Shown here piece after piece: positions 63,192-64,000 of a stretch of 64,000 nucleotides of DNA. A program made the position numbers and the translations under genes. Below the pieces are notes generated by a model, which saw only the letters and a program-made list of their open reading frames with translations, had not been told where the DNA came from and searched no databases. Source of the DNA: Cuneatibacter sp. NSJ-177 (GTDB taxonomy: Bacteria; Bacillota; Clostridia; Lachnospirales; Lachnospiraceae); assembly GCF_022867805.1 (NCBI RefSeq), contig NZ_JALIFO010000001.1, positions 496,001 through 560,000 of the forward strand, given 5' to 3'. Position 1 is the stretch's first letter, and the number at the start of each line of letters is the position of its first letter.

Positions 63192-63237
63192 GACCGCCGT
63201 CCGGCAAAGAAAATTGCCGGAAATGGCGGTCTTTTTT
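63192..63237 (+). terminator. Terminator of ptsI
   Basis: GACCGCC (63192-63198)/GGCGGTC (63225-63231) with an inner CCGGCAA/TTGCCGG stem, then T6. Confidence 0.9.
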
Positions 63238-63250
63238 CGGTAGAGCGTTT

Positions 63251-63676
63251 TCATTTCGCCTTATCCAGCGCGCTGTTGATGGCTTGTAACAGAGCGGAAG
63301 AGGTATATTTTTGGCTGTCCGGAAATACGACGTGATCCGTACTCTGGTTTGCCAGGATCTGGTCCGCCAGATCTTCGATGGCGGGCTGCATCAGCGGATA
63401 CATTGTGGTCACGCTCTCGTTGAGATTAACGAGACGGATCGCGTTGATATGATCCGCGTCTACGGTTACCTCAACGTCGACTGTCTGGCTGCCGACCGTT
63501 AAAGCGCTGGTGTAAACGCCGGGCGTGTAAGTGCCGCTGTTTGCCGGTGAATCGTCCTTGCTCGGTGAAAACATATGTACCAAAAGGAATATTAAGAGAA
63601 TACCGAGTGCTACGAAGATAACCGTATAAATGATTTCCTTCAGACGAAATACCATGATCTTTGTTTTTTTACCCAT
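63251..63676 (-). CDS. Membrane-anchored FMN-binding-domain-like protein
   Basis: 141 residues. One membrane segment at ~15-35, then an extracytoplasmic domain: YTPGVYTSALTVGSQTVDVE, VTVDADHINAIRLVNLNES and KYTSSALLQAINSALDKAK. This matches the layout of FMN-binding domains, but the flavinylation motif (D/S)GAT-x-TS is reduced to SQKYTS, so covalent FMN is doubtful. Partner unknown. Confidence 0.7.
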   Translation of the reverse strand: MGKKTKIMVFRLKEIIYTVIFVALGILLIFLLVHMFSPSKDDSPANSGTYTPGVYTSALTVGSQTVDVEVTVDADHINAIRLVNLNESVTTMYPLMQPAIEDLADQILANQSTDHVVFPDSQKYTSSALLQAINSALDKAK

Positions 63677-63712
63677 GAACTTTCCTCCCCTGGGATTTTT
63701 TGTATATTCTAT

Positions 63713-64000
63713 TCAAGCTCTGGGACAATTATGACAACGCTCACGGGAGGGAACCGGGTAGGAACCGGCAAGGATATGAAAACTGGTCTGGTTTCGGCAG
63801 AGGGCAGGCGGTGATCCTGCGGTGATGATCCTGGGCAGCCGCTCACCGAGGCGGCTCAGAATTTCATTGGAGATGGTGCCGGCCTCCAGAGCCATCTGTT
63901 CAGCGGTGAGGGTCTCTGCTCCGGAGTTTCCGATCAGGACCACTTCATCCCCCGGAGCCGCCTCAGGGACCTCGGAAACATCCAACAGAAGCTGATCCAT
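63713..64000 (-). CDS. alr: Alanine racemase, C-terminal end (5' part outside window)
   Basis: 95 residues at the right edge. MDQLLLDVSEVPEAAPGDEV, then VVLIGNSGAETLTAEQMALE, GTISNEILSRLGERLPRII match the C-terminal beta domain of alanine racemase. The edge Met is internal (the CMDQ motif of the family). A ~35-residue tail after LPRII is longer than usual and ends in a Cys/His/Pro-rich stretch. Confidence 0.85.
   Translation of the reverse strand: MDQLLLDVSEVPEAAPGDEVVLIGNSGAETLTAEQMALEAGTISNEILSRLGERLPRIITAGSPPALCRNQTSFHILAGSYPVPSRERCHNCPRA

Overview
The window is about 64 kb of chromosomal DNA, roughly half G+C, with tightly packed genes, AGGAGG-type ribosome binding sites and many ATGA or GTGA stop/start overlaps. 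Gene content (plsX-acpP-rnc-smc-ftsY, nrdR, YqeG, EFR1-type ferredoxin, M18 aminopeptidase, GHKL/LytTR two-component pair, rubrerythrin) points to a strictly anaerobic gut Clostridia, most likely a Lachnospiraceae. This is inferred from gene families and layout; no rRNA is present to confirm it. I recognised no tRNA, rRNA, CRISPR array or complete prophage.

Layout. 1-8.9 kb: nucleotide synthesis (3' end of pyrD, a DUF5107/TPR gene, pyrE, a small membrane protein, purK, purE, purM, purN, purD). 9.1-10.5 kb: rubrerythrin with a Fur-like operator, then a Crp/Fnr regulator. 10.6-14.1 kb: an operon of two aconitase-superfamily dehydratases in small-large-small-large order, divergent from the Crp/Fnr gene, with a clear palindrome between them. 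14.1-15.5 kb: AT-rich DNA with gene debris, a very long hairpin and a small serine recombinase. 15.6-31.4 kb: a galacto-N-biose/lacto-N-biose locus. It holds GH112 phosphorylase, degraded genes, a cytoplasmic sulfatase, an AraC regulator, an ABC importer without ATPase, a sugar nucleotidyltransferase, N-acetylhexosamine 1-kinase, GalE, a GH43_24-like glycosidase and a LytTR/GHKL two-component pair. 31.4-40.6 kb: an aldo/keto reductase, then plsX-acpP-rnc-smc-ftsY-ilvA. 40.6-45 kb, minus strand: a membrane protein, clpB and a ribbon-helix-helix gene directly ahead of clpB. 45-51 kb: a degenerate transglutaminase-like lipoprotein, glycosyltransferase 2, thiN, DUF1294, EFR1 ferredoxin, nrdR, YqeG. 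51-56.5 kb: efp, M18 aminopeptidase, nadE, a 2-hydroxyacid dehydrogenase, a small unknown protein. 56.6-64 kb: sbcD-sbcC, a short pyruvate-kinase-like protein divergent from PTS enzyme I, an FMN-binding-like protein and the 3' end of an alanine racemase gene.

How the genes work together. The 15.6-31.4 kb block reads as a mucin or milk-glycan disaccharide pathway. The importer brings in Gal-beta-1,3-HexNAc and the cytoplasmic sulfatase may remove sulfate. GH112 phosphorolysis gives Gal-1-P and HexNAc, NahK phosphorylates HexNAc, the nucleotidyltransferase and GalE convert the sugar phosphates, and the GH43_24-like enzyme may add beta-1,3-galactosidase activity. This combination is the most interesting metabolic content.

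The most unexpected sequence feature is a composite repeat seen three times: a hairpin, exactly five bases, then TTGTNTSATAGGAAATT. Other points of note are the GTA-N8-TAC palindrome at the Crp/Fnr divergent promoter, two stable hairpins ahead of rnc, a hairpin covering the ribosome binding site of a TTG-started membrane gene, and a pyruvate-kinase-like protein lacking the C-terminal domain.
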